A stretch of 64,000 nucleotides of DNA, from contig NZ_CP118527.1 of NCBI RefSeq assembly GCF_028885415.1, forward strand, positions 1,240,001 through 1,304,000, written 5' to 3'. Positions 7,922 through 16,535 of the stretch are shown piece by piece (position 1 is the stretch's first letter; each line of letters opens with the position of its first letter). This DNA comes from Streptomyces coeruleorubidus. Its GTDB lineage: Bacteria; Actinomycetota; Actinomycetes; Streptomycetales; Streptomycetaceae. Below the pieces are notes generated by a model. The model ran no database searches. It saw only the letters and a program-made list of their open reading frames with translations, and was not told where the DNA came from. Position numbers and translations under genes: made by a program.

Positions 7922-8944
7922 ATGTCTCGCACCACTCGCCTGCCCTCCTCCCTCTTCAGAGCCGCCGCTGTCACGGGCATCGCGGCCCTGACCCTGACGG
8001 CCTGCGGGTCCGGCTCCGGTTCCGGATCGGGTTCGTCCAGTGCCGGTTCGGGTGAGGTCAAGGTCGGCCTGATCACCAAGACCGACACCAACCCGTTCTT
8101 CGTCAAGATGAAGGAGGGCGCGGAGAAGACCGCAAAGGCCGAGGGCGTCAAGCTCATGACCGCGGCCGGCAAGTTCGACGGCGACAACGCCGGGCAGGTC
8201 ACCGCCATCGAGAACATGGTCGCCGCCGGAGTGAAGGGCATCCTGATCACCCCGAGCGACTCCAAGGCGATCGTGCCCGCGATCGAGAAGGCCAAGGCCA
8301 AGGGCGTTCTGGTCATCGCCCTGGACACCCCGACCGAACCGGAGAGCGCGGTCGACGCCCTCTTCGCCACCGACAACCTCAAGGCGGGCGAGCTGATCGG
8401 CGAGTACGCCAAGGCCGCCATGAAGGGCAAGACGGCGAAGATAGCCACCCTCGACCTCGCCCCGGGCGTCTCCGTCGGCATCCAGCGGCACAACGGCTTC
8501 CTGAAGGGCTTCGGCGCCACCGACAAGGACGTCGTGTGCGCCCAGGACACCAGTGGCGACCAGGCCAAGGGCCAGACCGCGATGGAGAACTGCCTGCAGA
8601 AGGCGCCCGACATCAACGTCGTCTACACCATCAACGAACCGGCCGCGCTGGGTGCGTACACCGCGCTGAAGGCCAAGGGCCGGGAGAAGGACGTGCTGAT
8701 CGTCTCCGTCGACGGCGGCTGCACGGGCACCCGGGCCGTCAAGGACGGCAAGATCGCCGCGACCTCGCAGCAGTACCCGCTGAAGATGGCCGCCGAGGGC
8801 GTCAAGGCCGTCGTGACGTACGCCAAGGACGGCAAGAAGGCGTCGGGTTACACCGACACCGGCGTCACGCTGATCACCGACAAGGCGCAGGACGGGGTCA
8901 CGTCGAAGGACACCGCCTACGGCCTGGAGAACTGCTGGGGCTGA
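7922..8944 (+). CDS. sugar ABC transporter substrate-binding lipoprotein
   Basis: 340 residues from ATG 7922 with AGGAG 7 nt upstream. The signal peptide ends in a lipobox (LTLTAC, lipidated Cys28), followed by a Gly/Ser linker. The mature part is a ribose/fructose-type binding protein (Peripla_BP_4): KVGLITKTDTNPFFVKMKEGAE, GILITPSDSKAIVPAIEKA, TNDNL-like ATDNLKAGELIGEYA, and VDGGCTGTRAVKDG. It captures the sugar outside the membrane for the permease and ATPase that follow in the same operon. The family includes fructose (FrcB) and ribose binders. With a levanase and fructokinase as neighbours, fructose is the most likely ligand. Confidence 0.9.
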   Translation: MSRTTRLPSSLFRAAAVTGIAALTLTACGSGSGSGSGSSSAGSGEVKVGLITKTDTNPFFVKMKEGAEKTAKAEGVKLMTAAGKFDGDNAGQVTAIENMVAAGVKGILITPSDSKAIVPAIEKAKAKGVLVIALDTPTEPESAVDALFATDNLKAGELIGEYAKAAMKGKTAKIATLDLAPGVSVGIQRHNGFLKGFGATDKDVVCAQDTSGDQAKGQTAMENCLQKAPDINVVYTINEPAALGAYTALKAKGREKDVLIVSVDGGCTGTRAVKDGKIAATSQQYPLKMAAEGVKAVVTYAKDGKKASGYTDTGVTLITDKAQDGVTSKDTAYGLENCWG

Positions 8945-9051
8945 GCCGCCCCGCGGGCCTCCCGTACCGCCCTTCCCCTCAGTCGGCGGGCCGGCTCCCA
9001 CCTCCCCGACCGGGAGTCGGCCGCCCTCTCATTCTCCGTCAAGGACCTCGC

Positions 9052-10065
9052 ATGACTGCCACGTCCACGCCACCGTCCACATCCTCGCCGTACGCAGAAC
9101 TCAAAACGCCCTCCACGGTCCGCAGGCTGCTCACGCAACCGACCACCGGCCCGCTGGTCGCGCTCCTGCTGGCCTGTGTGTTCTTCTCCGTCTCGACCGA
9201 CCAGTTCCTCACGGGCGGGAACTTTTCGCTGATCGTGCAGCAGGTCATGGTCGTCGGCACGCTGGCGATCGGCCAGACGCTGATCATCCTGACGGCGGGC
9301 ATCGACCTGTCGTGCGGGGCCGTGATGGCGTTCGGCAGCATCGTGATCGCCAAGATGGCGGCCGAGGGCTCCCTGCCGCCGCTCGCCGCGATCGCCCTGG
9401 GCCTGGTCGTGTGCGGCGGTTTCGGTCTGCTCAACGGACTGCTGGTGCAGAAGATCCCGCTGCCGCCGTTCATCGTCACCCTCGGCATGCTCAACGTGGC
9501 GTTCGCTCTGACCCACATCTACTCCGAGGAGCAGACCGTCACCAGCCTGCCCGGACCGCTGACGGCCCTGGGGCAGACCTTCCCGCTCGGCAAGACCGAC
9601 ATCACCTACGGCTCGCTCGTCACCATCGCCCTGTTCCTCCTCCTCGCCTACGCGCTGAGCAGCACGGGCTGGGGCCGGCACGTCTACGCCCTGGGCAACA
9701 GCCAGGAAGCGGCTCGGCTGAACGGCATCCGCACCTCCAGGCTGACCATCGGCGTCTACACCACGGCAGGTGTGCTGTACGGCATCGCGGCCCTGCTGCT
9801 CATCTCCCGTACCGGAGTGGGCGATCCGCAGGCCGGACAGACCGACAACCTCGACAGCATCACCGCCGTGGTCCTCGGCGGCACCAGCCTCTTCGGCGGA
9901 CGCGGCTCGGTCCTGGGCACCTTCATCGGCGTCCTCATCGTCGGCGTCTTCCGCAACGGCCTGCAACTGATGGGCGTCGCCTCCATCTACCAGACCCTGA
10001 TCACCGGAGTCCTGGTGATCCTCGCGGTGACCGTCGACCAGATCTCCCGGAAGAAGGCACGATGA
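9052..10065 (+). CDS. sugar ABC transporter permease (RbsC/FrcC type)
   Basis: 337 residues from ATG 9052, with AAGGA nearby. About eight to ten membrane segments are seen, including LVALLLACVFFSVS, VVGTLAIGQTLIILTAGIDLS, IALGLVVCGGFGLLNGLLV and LGTFIGVLIVGVFRNGLQL. The family blocks GIDLSCGAVMAFGS, FIVTLGMLNVAFAL, YALGNSQEAARLNGI (coupling helix for the ATPase) and VLGGTSLFGGRGSVLGT are all in order. It forms the channel for the sugar delivered by the upstream lipoprotein. Its stop overlaps the ATPase start (ATGA), indicating translational coupling. Confidence 0.92.
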   Translation: MTATSTPPSTSSPYAELKTPSTVRRLLTQPTTGPLVALLLACVFFSVSTDQFLTGGNFSLIVQQVMVVGTLAIGQTLIILTAGIDLSCGAVMAFGSIVIAKMAAEGSLPPLAAIALGLVVCGGFGLLNGLLVQKIPLPPFIVTLGMLNVAFALTHIYSEEQTVTSLPGPLTALGQTFPLGKTDITYGSLVTIALFLLLAYALSSTGWGRHVYALGNSQEAARLNGIRTSRLTIGVYTTAGVLYGIAALLLISRTGVGDPQAGQTDNLDSITAVVLGGTSLFGGRGSVLGTFIGVLIVGVFRNGLQLMGVASIYQTLITGVLVILAVTVDQISRKKAR

Positions 10066-10898
10066 CCGCCCTCTCCTCCCCCACCCCCGTCCTGCAGGCC
10101 CGCGGTCTGGTCAAGCGCTACGGCCACGTCACCGCCATCGACGGCGCCGACTTCGACCTACTGCCCGGCGAGGTCCTCGCCGTCATCGGCGACAACGGTG
10201 CCGGCAAGACCAGCCTGATCAAAGCCCTCACCGGTGCTGTGGTCCCGGACGAGGGCGAGATACGCCTCAATGGCAAGCCGATCCAGTTCTCCGGTCCGCA
10301 AAGTGCTCGCGCCCATGGCATCGAGACCGTCTACCAGGACCTCGCGGTGGCGGCCTCCATGGACATCGCCTCCAACATGTTCCTCGGCCGCGAACTGCGC
10401 CGCCCCGGCGTCCTCGGCAGTGTCTTCCGCATGCTGGACAAAAAGCGCATGCGCCAGGAGGCCGCCGAGCACATGGCCGACCTCAAGATCGGGCTGCGTT
10501 CCCTGACGCAGGCGGTCGAGACCCTTTCCGGCGGACAGCGCCAGGCGGTTGCCGTGGCCCGTTCCGTCGCCTGGGCCCGCAGTGTCGTCGTCATGGACGA
10601 ACCCACCGCCGCCCTCGGCGTCAAGGAGTCCGGACAAGTACTCGACCTCATCCGCCGCGTCCGCGACAAGGGCATGCCGGTCGTCCTGATCAGCCACAAC
10701 ATGCCACACGTCTTCGAGATCGCCGACCGGATCCACGTCCACCGGCTGGGCCGGCGGGCGGCCCTGCTCAAGCCTTCCGACTACTCCATGGCGGAGGTCG
10801 TCGCCATCATGACCGGCGCGCTCAGCGTCGACGAAGCCGGAGATACGGTCGTAGCGGATTCCGCAGCCGCGAAGGCCGCCGGAGTCCAGGCCACCTGA
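10062..10898 (+). CDS. sugar ABC transporter ATP-binding protein
   Basis: 278 residues with one nucleotide-binding domain: Walker A GDNGAGKTS (43-51), signature LSGGQRQA (155-162), Walker B VVVMDEP (175-181) and switch histidine in LISHNMPHVFEIAD. Ribose-type ATPases are often about 500 residues with two such domains. This one is a single-domain form like FrcA of the fructose system. The start overlaps the permease stop by 4 nt. The C-terminal tail (DEAGDTVVADSAAAKAAG) is low-complexity. Confidence 0.92.
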   Translation: MTALSSPTPVLQARGLVKRYGHVTAIDGADFDLLPGEVLAVIGDNGAGKTSLIKALTGAVVPDEGEIRLNGKPIQFSGPQSARAHGIETVYQDLAVAASMDIASNMFLGRELRRPGVLGSVFRMLDKKRMRQEAAEHMADLKIGLRSLTQAVETLSGGQRQAVAVARSVAWARSVVVMDEPTAALGVKESGQVLDLIRRVRDKGMPVVLISHNMPHVFEIADRIHVHRLGRRAALLKPSDYSMAEVVAIMTGALSVDEAGDTVVADSAAAKAAGVQAT

Positions 10899-10912
10899 CC
10901 ACCCACACTCAC

Positions 10913-10943
10913 AGGTTTCCGGCCGAGGCCGCGGCCGGAACCT
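10913..10943. promoter_or_regulatory. inverted repeat between ATPase and LacI genes
   Basis: AGGTTTCCGGCCG (10913-10925) pairs with CGGCCGGAACCT (10932-10943) with one bulged T and a 6-nt loop. It sits in the 68-bp gap before the second LacI gene. It may be an attenuator reducing readthrough, or an operator. No T-run follows. Confidence 0.45.
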
Positions 10944-10966
10944 ACGAGCACAGGAGACAGTCCCCC

Positions 10967-11986
10967 ATGGCAGCGAACCGCCGCCCGACCCTTGCCGACG
11001 TCGCACGAGAAGTCGGTGTCAGCGCCAAGACCGTCTCCCGCGTCCTCAACGAGGACGGACCCGCCTCCGCGGAGACGAGGGAACAGGTCCTCGCCGCCGT
11101 GGCCAAACTCGGCTTCCAGCCGAACCTCATGGCACGCAACATCCGCGTCGGCGGGCCCGACACCACCATCGGACTGGTCATCCCCGACCTCGGCAACCCC
11201 TTCTTCGGAGCCGTGGCCCGAAGCATCGAGGACACCGTCCGCGAACGAGGACTGACCCTCCTCATGGGCTCCTCCGCGGACGACCCCGACCGCGAACGCG
11301 ATCTGACCGACAAGTTCCTCGCCCGCCGCGTCAGCGTTCTGATGGTCGTGCCGTCCGTCGGCGCCGACCACTCCAACCTCAAGGCCCACCGCACCAGGGG
11401 CCTGCCCGTCGTCTTCCTCGACCGCCCGGGGGCGGGCTTGTCCACGGACAGCGTGGTCAGTTCCAACCGTACGGGCGCCCACGACGGCGTCGCCCACCTC
11501 ATCGCCCACGGCCACCGGCGCATCGGCTTCGTCGGCGACCTGCCCACCAAGCTCTACACCCGCCGTGAACGCCTCGCCGGTTACCGAGAGGCCCTCCAGG
11601 AAGCCGACATCCCCTACGACCGCTCTCTGGTCGCCAACGCTCACGACCAGCAAGGAGCCTGCGCCGTCACCTCCCAGTTGCTCGACTCGGCGGATCCGCC
11701 CACCGCTCTGTTCGCCGGCAACAACATCGTCGCCCTGGGCGTCGTCACCGAACTCGCCCGCAGCAAGAGGGACGACGTCGCCGTCGTCGCTTTCGACGAC
11801 GTGGAACTCGCTGAGGCCCTCGAACCGGCCCTGACGGTCGTCGCCCAGGACCCCGAGGAGATCGGCAGGACAGCTGCCACCACGGCACTGGCACGCCTCG
11901 ACGGCGACCGCTCCCGCGCACGCACCATCAGCGTCCCCACCCGGCTCATCGTCCGAGGCTCAGGGGAGCGCCCGGCTCCGGCGTAG
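10967..11986 (+). CDS. LacI-family transcriptional regulator at the end of the importer operon
   Basis: 339 residues from ATG 10967 with AGGAGA upstream. The headpiece reads TLADVAREVGVSAKTVSRVLN and the hinge GFQPNLMARNIRVGGPDTTIGLVIPDL. The sensor domain has VVFLDRPG, VAHLIAHGHRRIGFVGDL, TALFAGNNIVALGVV and VAFDDVELAEALEPALTVVAQDP. These are full-length features of a sugar-responsive repressor. Position at the tail of the transporter operon makes it a leading candidate to bind the GTCAACGATGACA boxes. The LacI gene at 2492-3526 is the alternative. Confidence 0.9.
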   Translation: MAANRRPTLADVAREVGVSAKTVSRVLNEDGPASAETREQVLAAVAKLGFQPNLMARNIRVGGPDTTIGLVIPDLGNPFFGAVARSIEDTVRERGLTLLMGSSADDPDRERDLTDKFLARRVSVLMVVPSVGADHSNLKAHRTRGLPVVFLDRPGAGLSTDSVVSSNRTGAHDGVAHLIAHGHRRIGFVGDLPTKLYTRRERLAGYREALQEADIPYDRSLVANAHDQQGACAVTSQLLDSADPPTALFAGNNIVALGVVTELARSKRDDVAVVAFDDVELAEALEPALTVVAQDPEEIGRTAATTALARLDGDRSRARTISVPTRLIVRGSGERPAPA

Positions 11987-12034
11987 CGTCTTCCGGTGGG
12001 GAGTCCTGCGGGGGTGCGGAACACGCGTTCACGT

Positions 12035-12649
12035 TCAGGGGGCCACGGCAGCTTCGGCCCGGGCCAGGGCGACTTCCAGTACGACCAGCAGCGCATCGCG
12101 GACCGAGCCCGTCTTCCGTGCGTCGAAGACGATCAGCGGAACGTGCTCGGCGATGTCCAGTGCCCACCGCACCTCGTCGAGGTCGTGCTCGACCTCCCCG
12201 TCGAAGGCGTTGACGGCGACCGCGAAGGGGACGTCCTTGTGCTCGAAGTAGTCCACCGCCGCGTAGCAGTCGTCCAGCCGGCGGGTGTCCACGATCACCA
12301 GACCGCCGAGGGCGCCCTCCACCAGGTCGTCCCACATGAAGCCGAACCGGTCCTGGCCCGGGGTACCGAACAGGTACAGCTTGAGCGTCGGGTCGATGGT
12401 GATGCAGCCGAAGTCCATGGCGACCGTGGTGGTGGTCTTGCCCGGAGTGTGCGTGAGATCGTCCACTCCCGCCGCGACCTCGGTGATCGCGGCCTCCGTG
12501 GTGAGCGGCCGTATCTCGGAGATCGAGCCCACGGTCGTGGTCTTGCCGACACCGAAGCCGCCGGCGATGACCAGTTTGACCGGCGTCGGCGGCTGTTCAA
12601 CTGGTGTCACGGAGTGTCCCCCGTGAGTCGGGGACGGCACGAAGACCAT
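12035..12649 (-). CDS. cvnD: CvnD-type small GTP-binding protein
   Basis: 204 residues, fourth gene of a conservon. P-loop GGFGVGKTT (30-38), the effector-like stretch SEIRPLTTEAAITE, the DxxG-equivalent FGTPGQDRF and VAVNAFDG as the nucleotide specificity loop match the Streptomyces CvnD family. Such GTPases cycle at the membrane with the kinase-like CvnA, CvnB and CvnC. The ATG at 12649 is chosen because family members often begin MVFG-like, here MVFVPS. A GTG at 12610 is the alternative. Either start overlaps the cvnC end. Confidence 0.9.
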   Translation of the reverse strand: MVFVPSPTHGGHSVTPVEQPPTPVKLVIAGGFGVGKTTTVGSISEIRPLTTEAAITEVAAGVDDLTHTPGKTTTTVAMDFGCITIDPTLKLYLFGTPGQDRFGFMWDDLVEGALGGLVIVDTRRLDDCYAAVDYFEHKDVPFAVAVNAFDGEVEHDLDEVRWALDIAEHVPLIVFDARKTGSVRDALLVVLEVALARAEAAVAP

Positions 12650-13040
12650 CGATAACCCTTCGCAGTACGGAGAGATCCTGGGCGGTCCCGGCGTTCGGCC
12701 GGTGGACCGCCAGATGCCCTGCGGCACGCAGGTCCTCGGCCAGCACACGGACCACGTTGAGGTGCAGTCGCAGCCCGGCGGCCAGTTCCGCCACCGACTG
12801 CGGCCGCCGGCAGGCCGCGATGATGTCGTGATGTTCGAAGGTGAGCGAGTGCAGGACGGAGAGCCCGGCCGAGGTCGACACGAGCTGGGTCTCGACCGGG
12901 ATGGGCAACGCCGCGCCGCCCCCCGACACCCGGCCTGCGGTCAGCAGGAACGGCCGGATCGCGGGGGCGCGGCCGGCGGCCGGATCCGGCGAGCCCCCGG
13001 CGTGCCCCGCCGCGTCGTGTGGTGGTCCGCCGACGGCCAT
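12597..13040 (-). CDS. cvnC: CvnC, DUF742 protein of the conservon
   Basis: 147 residues from ATG 13040, preceded by an AAAGGGA ribosome site. The DUF742 core is clear: IRPFLLTAGR, LVSTSAG, LTFEHHDIIAACRRPQSVAELAAGLRLHLNVVRVLAEDL and HRPNAG. Family members have a winged-helix-like fold and work with the CvnB Roadblock protein and CvnD GTPase. The gene overlaps cvnD and follows cvnB by about 50 bp. Confidence 0.88.
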   Translation of the reverse strand: MAVGGPPHDAAGHAGGSPDPAAGRAPAIRPFLLTAGRVSGGGAALPIPVETQLVSTSAGLSVLHSLTFEHHDIIAACRRPQSVAELAAGLRLHLNVVRVLAEDLRAAGHLAVHRPNAGTAQDLSVLRRVIDGLRAVPDSRGTLRDTS

Positions 13041-13089
13041 CACGGTCCCTTTCCGAAGTGCCTGTACCCGTGCCCCGGTCGGGGGACGG

Positions 13090-13566
13090 TCAGCCGGCCG
13101 GGGCCGCGCCGACACTGTTCTTCAGCTCCAGCACCAGCTGGGGGGTGAGCGCGGCCCCGGCCCGGTTGGCGAAGAGAGTCATCTCGTAGGCGATGTTGCC
13201 CAGCTTCGCCTCCTTGGAGGTCACCACTCCCAGGACGGCGCCGCAGCCGATGGCCGACACCAGCACATGGCCGCCTTCCAGATCGATGATGACCTTGTTG
13301 AGGCCGCCGAGCCCATAGTTGCCGGAGGCGCCCGCGGCGAGACTCGTCAGGCCGGACACGATCGCGGCGAGCCGCTCGGAGTCGGCGTGCTCACGCAGCT
13401 GGGAGACGGCGATCAGCAGGCCGTCGGACGACACGGCGATGGCGTCGACCACACCGGCGGTCTCCGTGGCGAATCGGTCGAGCAGCCAGGTGAAATCGGC
13501 CGCGGCGGCTCGCAGATCGGTGGGTTCCGGCCGCTCGGAACTGCTGTCAGCTGTCGACGTGGTCAC
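13090..13566 (-). CDS. cvnB: CvnB, Roadblock/LC7-domain protein
   Basis: 158 residues from GTG 13566, chosen because AAGGAG lies 8 nt upstream and the frame overlaps the cvnA stop by 20 bp, the usual conservon layout. Roadblock/LC7 sequence: DFTWLLDRFATETAGVVDAI, VSSDGLLIAVS, LAAIVSGLTSLAAGAS, and GGHVLVSAIGCGAVLGVV. These proteins act as regulators of the partner GTPase. Confidence 0.9.
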   Translation of the reverse strand: MTTSTADSSSERPEPTDLRAAAADFTWLLDRFATETAGVVDAIAVSSDGLLIAVSQLREHADSERLAAIVSGLTSLAAGASGNYGLGGLNKVIIDLEGGHVLVSAIGCGAVLGVVTSKEAKLGNIAYEMTLFANRAGAALTPQLVLELKNSVGAAPAG

Positions 13567-16063
13567 TGCCGGACTCCTTCTGGGATTGCTGGTGGTGCGA
13601 TGGTGCTGGTTTCGTCCGGGCGTGAGCACTGTCCTGCTCTGCCCTGCGTACGGCTGCCTCGAACTCGTCGAGCTCCGAGCGGACGGCCTCGGCGTCGGCG
13701 GGCTGCCGCACCGTCGGCGCCTCCCGGTCCGCCCGCGAAGAGGTCATGGCGAGTGTCGCGCCCCGTACCCGCCGCCGCAGCGGCCGTGAGTCCTGTGCGG
13801 CACGCTGTTCGGCCGAGGCGGCCGCCCGCTCCCCGCCGGCGTCCTCGACGGTCCGTTCCGCGGTGGTCGGTCCCGCGCCGGTGCGCGCCGGGATGCGCCG
13901 GGGAAGCGCGTCGTGCGACGAGGGGGTCACCGACCGCTCGGTGACACCGGTGGCGGAGACCGGTACGCGCGACGGCGCGGGCGCGGCGGTCTCCTGCCCG
14001 GACCTCACCGGGAACGCCGCCACGGCTCCGATCGGGCCCGTCTCCACGGGCTGCTCGGCGTCCTCGGGGTCCTCGTGACTCATGGTCAGCAGGAGCGAGG
14101 CGGGGATCCAGACGGTTGCGGTGACCCCGCCGCCCGGCGTACGGCTCAGCGACACGCGCACTCCCCACCGCCGGGCGAGACTGCCGACCGCGAAGAGGCC
14201 GAGCACCCTGGTCGGCACGAGGTCGAGCCGTTCCCGGCGCACGAGCCGGGCGTTCTCCTCGGCGAGGCGCTCCGCGCTCATGCCGAGGCCGTGGTCGATG
14301 ACCTCGATCAGCGCCCCGCCGTCCTCGGTGACGTCGGTCCCGGGGCGGACGGCCACCTCGACAGGCGTGTGGGAGGGCGAGAACGCGACCGCGTTCTCCA
14401 GCAGTTCGGCGAGCATCAGCGTCAGGTCACCGACGATGTCGGGCGCGACGGTGACCTCCGTCTCGGGCCGCAGCGACACCCGCTGGTAGCCCTCGATCTG
14501 GCCGAGCGACGCCCTGATGACGTTTGCCAGGGGGGTCGGCCGGGCCTCGACGCCGGTCTCCCGGATTCCGGCGAGCAGCATCAGGCTGTCGGCGTTGCGC
14601 TGGAGGCGTACGGCAATGTGGTCGATGCTGTACAGCCGTTCGAGCAGTTCGGGGTCGGTCTCCTCGCGTTCGACGGCGTCGATCAGCATGAGCTGACGGG
14701 TCGTCAGGTTGCTTACCCGTCGGCCGACGTTGCCGAACATCTCGGCGACGTTGCGCCGGCTGAGCACCTGCCGCTCCAGCAGCTGGGCGGCGGTGACCTG
14801 AACCTGGTTGAACGCCTCGGCCAGTTCGCCGATCTCGTCACGGACCGGGACCGGGATCGACCTCGGTCGCAGGGGGGTGCTGTCGGCGGACTCGTCGTCG
14901 GAGACCCGGGCGAGTTCCTCGCCCGCCACGTCGACCACCTCCTGGGCCGAGCGGGTCAGGGCCTCCAGGGGGCGCACGACCGAACGCCGGATCAGGACGC
15001 AGAAGGTCAGCCAGGCGGCGAAGCCGACCAGGGTCAGACCAAGCAGGTAGACGGCGTTCCGCAGGGCATCCGCGGAGACGGCGTCGGCCCGGGCGGCGGT
15101 CTGCTCGATCAGCGACCTGGTGATGCCGAGTCGGGCTTCGGACTGCCGGGTCCCGTCGGCGATCGCCTTGCGGAGCTGCGTCGGCGTCTGGCCCTGCAGG
15201 GCCCCGGGATCGATCTGGAGTTCCGCGAACCGGGCTTCGACACCGTGCTGTTCGGCGCGGCGCCGGATGCCGTCCATGCGCAGGACCTGCGCCGGTGTGG
15301 CGATGCGCTCGAACCGGTCCAACTGGTGGTCGTAGAGCTTGCGAGCACCGACCGCCCGGCTGTACTCGGTGAGGGCGTTGGCGTCCCTGGTCTGGGCGGA
15401 GAACACGGCGCTCTCGAAGGCCGCGTGGGACGCGTCGGCGCGCAGCACCGTGTCCAGGAGTGTCACGACCGAGGACGAGGTGCCGGAGTATCGCCCCAGG
15501 CCGATGCCGCCGATCAGGTACTCGACCGCGGAGGCGTACGCGGGGTCGATGTTGGCGGCGGGGACATAGCCACGTTCGAGCTTCTCGCGCAGGACACCGA
15601 GGCCGCGGATGTAGTCGAGCGCCTGCGCCTCCTCGGGCGGCAGGCCGGAGGCGAACGCCGCACGTACGGCGGCGGCTTGCGCGTCGGTGCTCCGCTGTGC
15701 CCGACGGTAGTCGGTGGTCGGCGGCAGCGGGACTCCGGGGCGGGCCGAGTCGTACTGCACGGAGAGCAGGAGCGCCTGCCGGTGTTCGGCCTGTATGTCG
15801 TTGATGAGCTGCGCGACCTGTTCACTGTCGCGCACCAGGTCCGCGATCCGGCCCGCGTCCCGGGCATGCCGCACCTGGCCGTAGGCGCCGACGCCGAGCA
15901 GTACGCCGACGACCGCGATGGGCGCGATCACCAGGACGTTGAGCTTGCGCCGGAAGGGCCACCGGTCGAGAACGGTCGCCATCTTGCGGCGAAACCGCGG
16001 AGTCCGGCGGGCATGCCTGGGCGGGTCCGGTGCGTGCGGCGGGTTCCCTGTGGTGGCGGACAC
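13547..16063 (-). CDS. cvnA: CvnA, membrane sensor histidine-kinase-like protein with NIT domain
   Basis: 838 residues from GTG 16063, selected for its AAGGAGG site 5 nt upstream; an in-frame start at 16231 lacks such a site. Order of parts: cytoplasmic basic tail, membrane segment LNVLVIAPIAVVGVLLGVGAYG, extracytoplasmic nitrate/nitrite-sensing-type helical domain (ADLVRDSEQVAQLINDIQAE onward), second membrane segment NAVYLLGLTLVGFAAWLTFC, HAMP-like region, then an ATP-binding domain (LMLAELLENAVAFSPS, IEVIDHGLGMSAERLAEEN). The C-terminal ~200 residues are disordered and rich in Ala, Arg and Glu. It is the first gene of a leftward cvnABCD operon that controls development or antibiotic production in other streptomycetes. 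The signal sensed here is unknown. Confidence 0.9.
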   Translation of the reverse strand: MSATTGNPPHAPDPPRHARRTPRFRRKMATVLDRWPFRRKLNVLVIAPIAVVGVLLGVGAYGQVRHARDAGRIADLVRDSEQVAQLINDIQAEHRQALLLSVQYDSARPGVPLPPTTDYRRAQRSTDAQAAAVRAAFASGLPPEEAQALDYIRGLGVLREKLERGYVPAANIDPAYASAVEYLIGGIGLGRYSGTSSSVVTLLDTVLRADASHAAFESAVFSAQTRDANALTEYSRAVGARKLYDHQLDRFERIATPAQVLRMDGIRRRAEQHGVEARFAELQIDPGALQGQTPTQLRKAIADGTRQSEARLGITRSLIEQTAARADAVSADALRNAVYLLGLTLVGFAAWLTFCVLIRRSVVRPLEALTRSAQEVVDVAGEELARVSDDESADSTPLRPRSIPVPVRDEIGELAEAFNQVQVTAAQLLERQVLSRRNVAEMFGNVGRRVSNLTTRQLMLIDAVEREETDPELLERLYSIDHIAVRLQRNADSLMLLAGIRETGVEARPTPLANVIRASLGQIEGYQRVSLRPETEVTVAPDIVGDLTLMLAELLENAVAFSPSHTPVEVAVRPGTDVTEDGGALIEVIDHGLGMSAERLAEENARLVRRERLDLVPTRVLGLFAVGSLARRWGVRVSLSRTPGGGVTATVWIPASLLLTMSHEDPEDAEQPVETGPIGAVAAFPVRSGQETAAPAPSRVPVSATGVTERSVTPSSHDALPRRIPARTGAGPTTAERTVEDAGGERAAASAEQRAAQDSRPLRRRVRGATLAMTSSRADREAPTVRQPADAEAVRSELDEFEAAVRRAEQDSAHARTKPAPSHHQQSQKESGSDHVDS

Positions 16064-16535
16064 CCGGGCCTCCTTCGACGTGTTGCTGAGCGGTGACGGG
16101 GACGTCGTGTTCACGGACCGCCGACCGGCCGGCACCGGACGTGACACTTTCGCGGCCTTCATCGCTGATAGGAACGAAGAGATCGCGCCAGGTGTCTGGA
16201 ACCAGCTGGGCGAGAGTATCGCCTTTACCATGACATGACAAAGTTTGGGTCATAAAGAATCAATGACGGAATGTTTGCGAAGTATCTCCCGAGTGCAACG
16301 CTTCGCCCGATGAGGCGCTCGTCGTACTGCGCACCGCTGATCGATCCACCGTGCGCAGTACGGACGTTGACGCGGACCGACCAGTCGAACGCGCCCCTCG
16401 GCTCGGGCACGCGCGGCTTCCTCCAGTCGCCGGCCTGATCCTCACGACAGCGGCCACGCGCGGGAACCGTCGCCGACCCCAACGCCCCGCCTCCCCACCC
16501 AGCCCTGCCCTCTCTCGCACCGTGTTGGAGACCCC
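16064..16535. other. 472-bp divergent promoter region
   Basis: This gap separates cvnA (leftward) from the orphan binding-protein gene (rightward). About 70 bp around 16220-16290 are AT-richer than the surroundings and are the likely site of the cvn promoter. I saw no repeat or gene here; short reading frames in it are non-coding in character. Confidence 0.45.

Noticed and set aside
13913..16096. 727-residue open frame on the plus strand
   Set aside because: Antisense to cvnA; composition is that of a reverse-strand shadow and no domain is recognisable.
16063..16231. N-terminal extension of cvnA
   Set aside because: No ribosome site at 16231, whereas AAGGAGG precedes GTG 16063.
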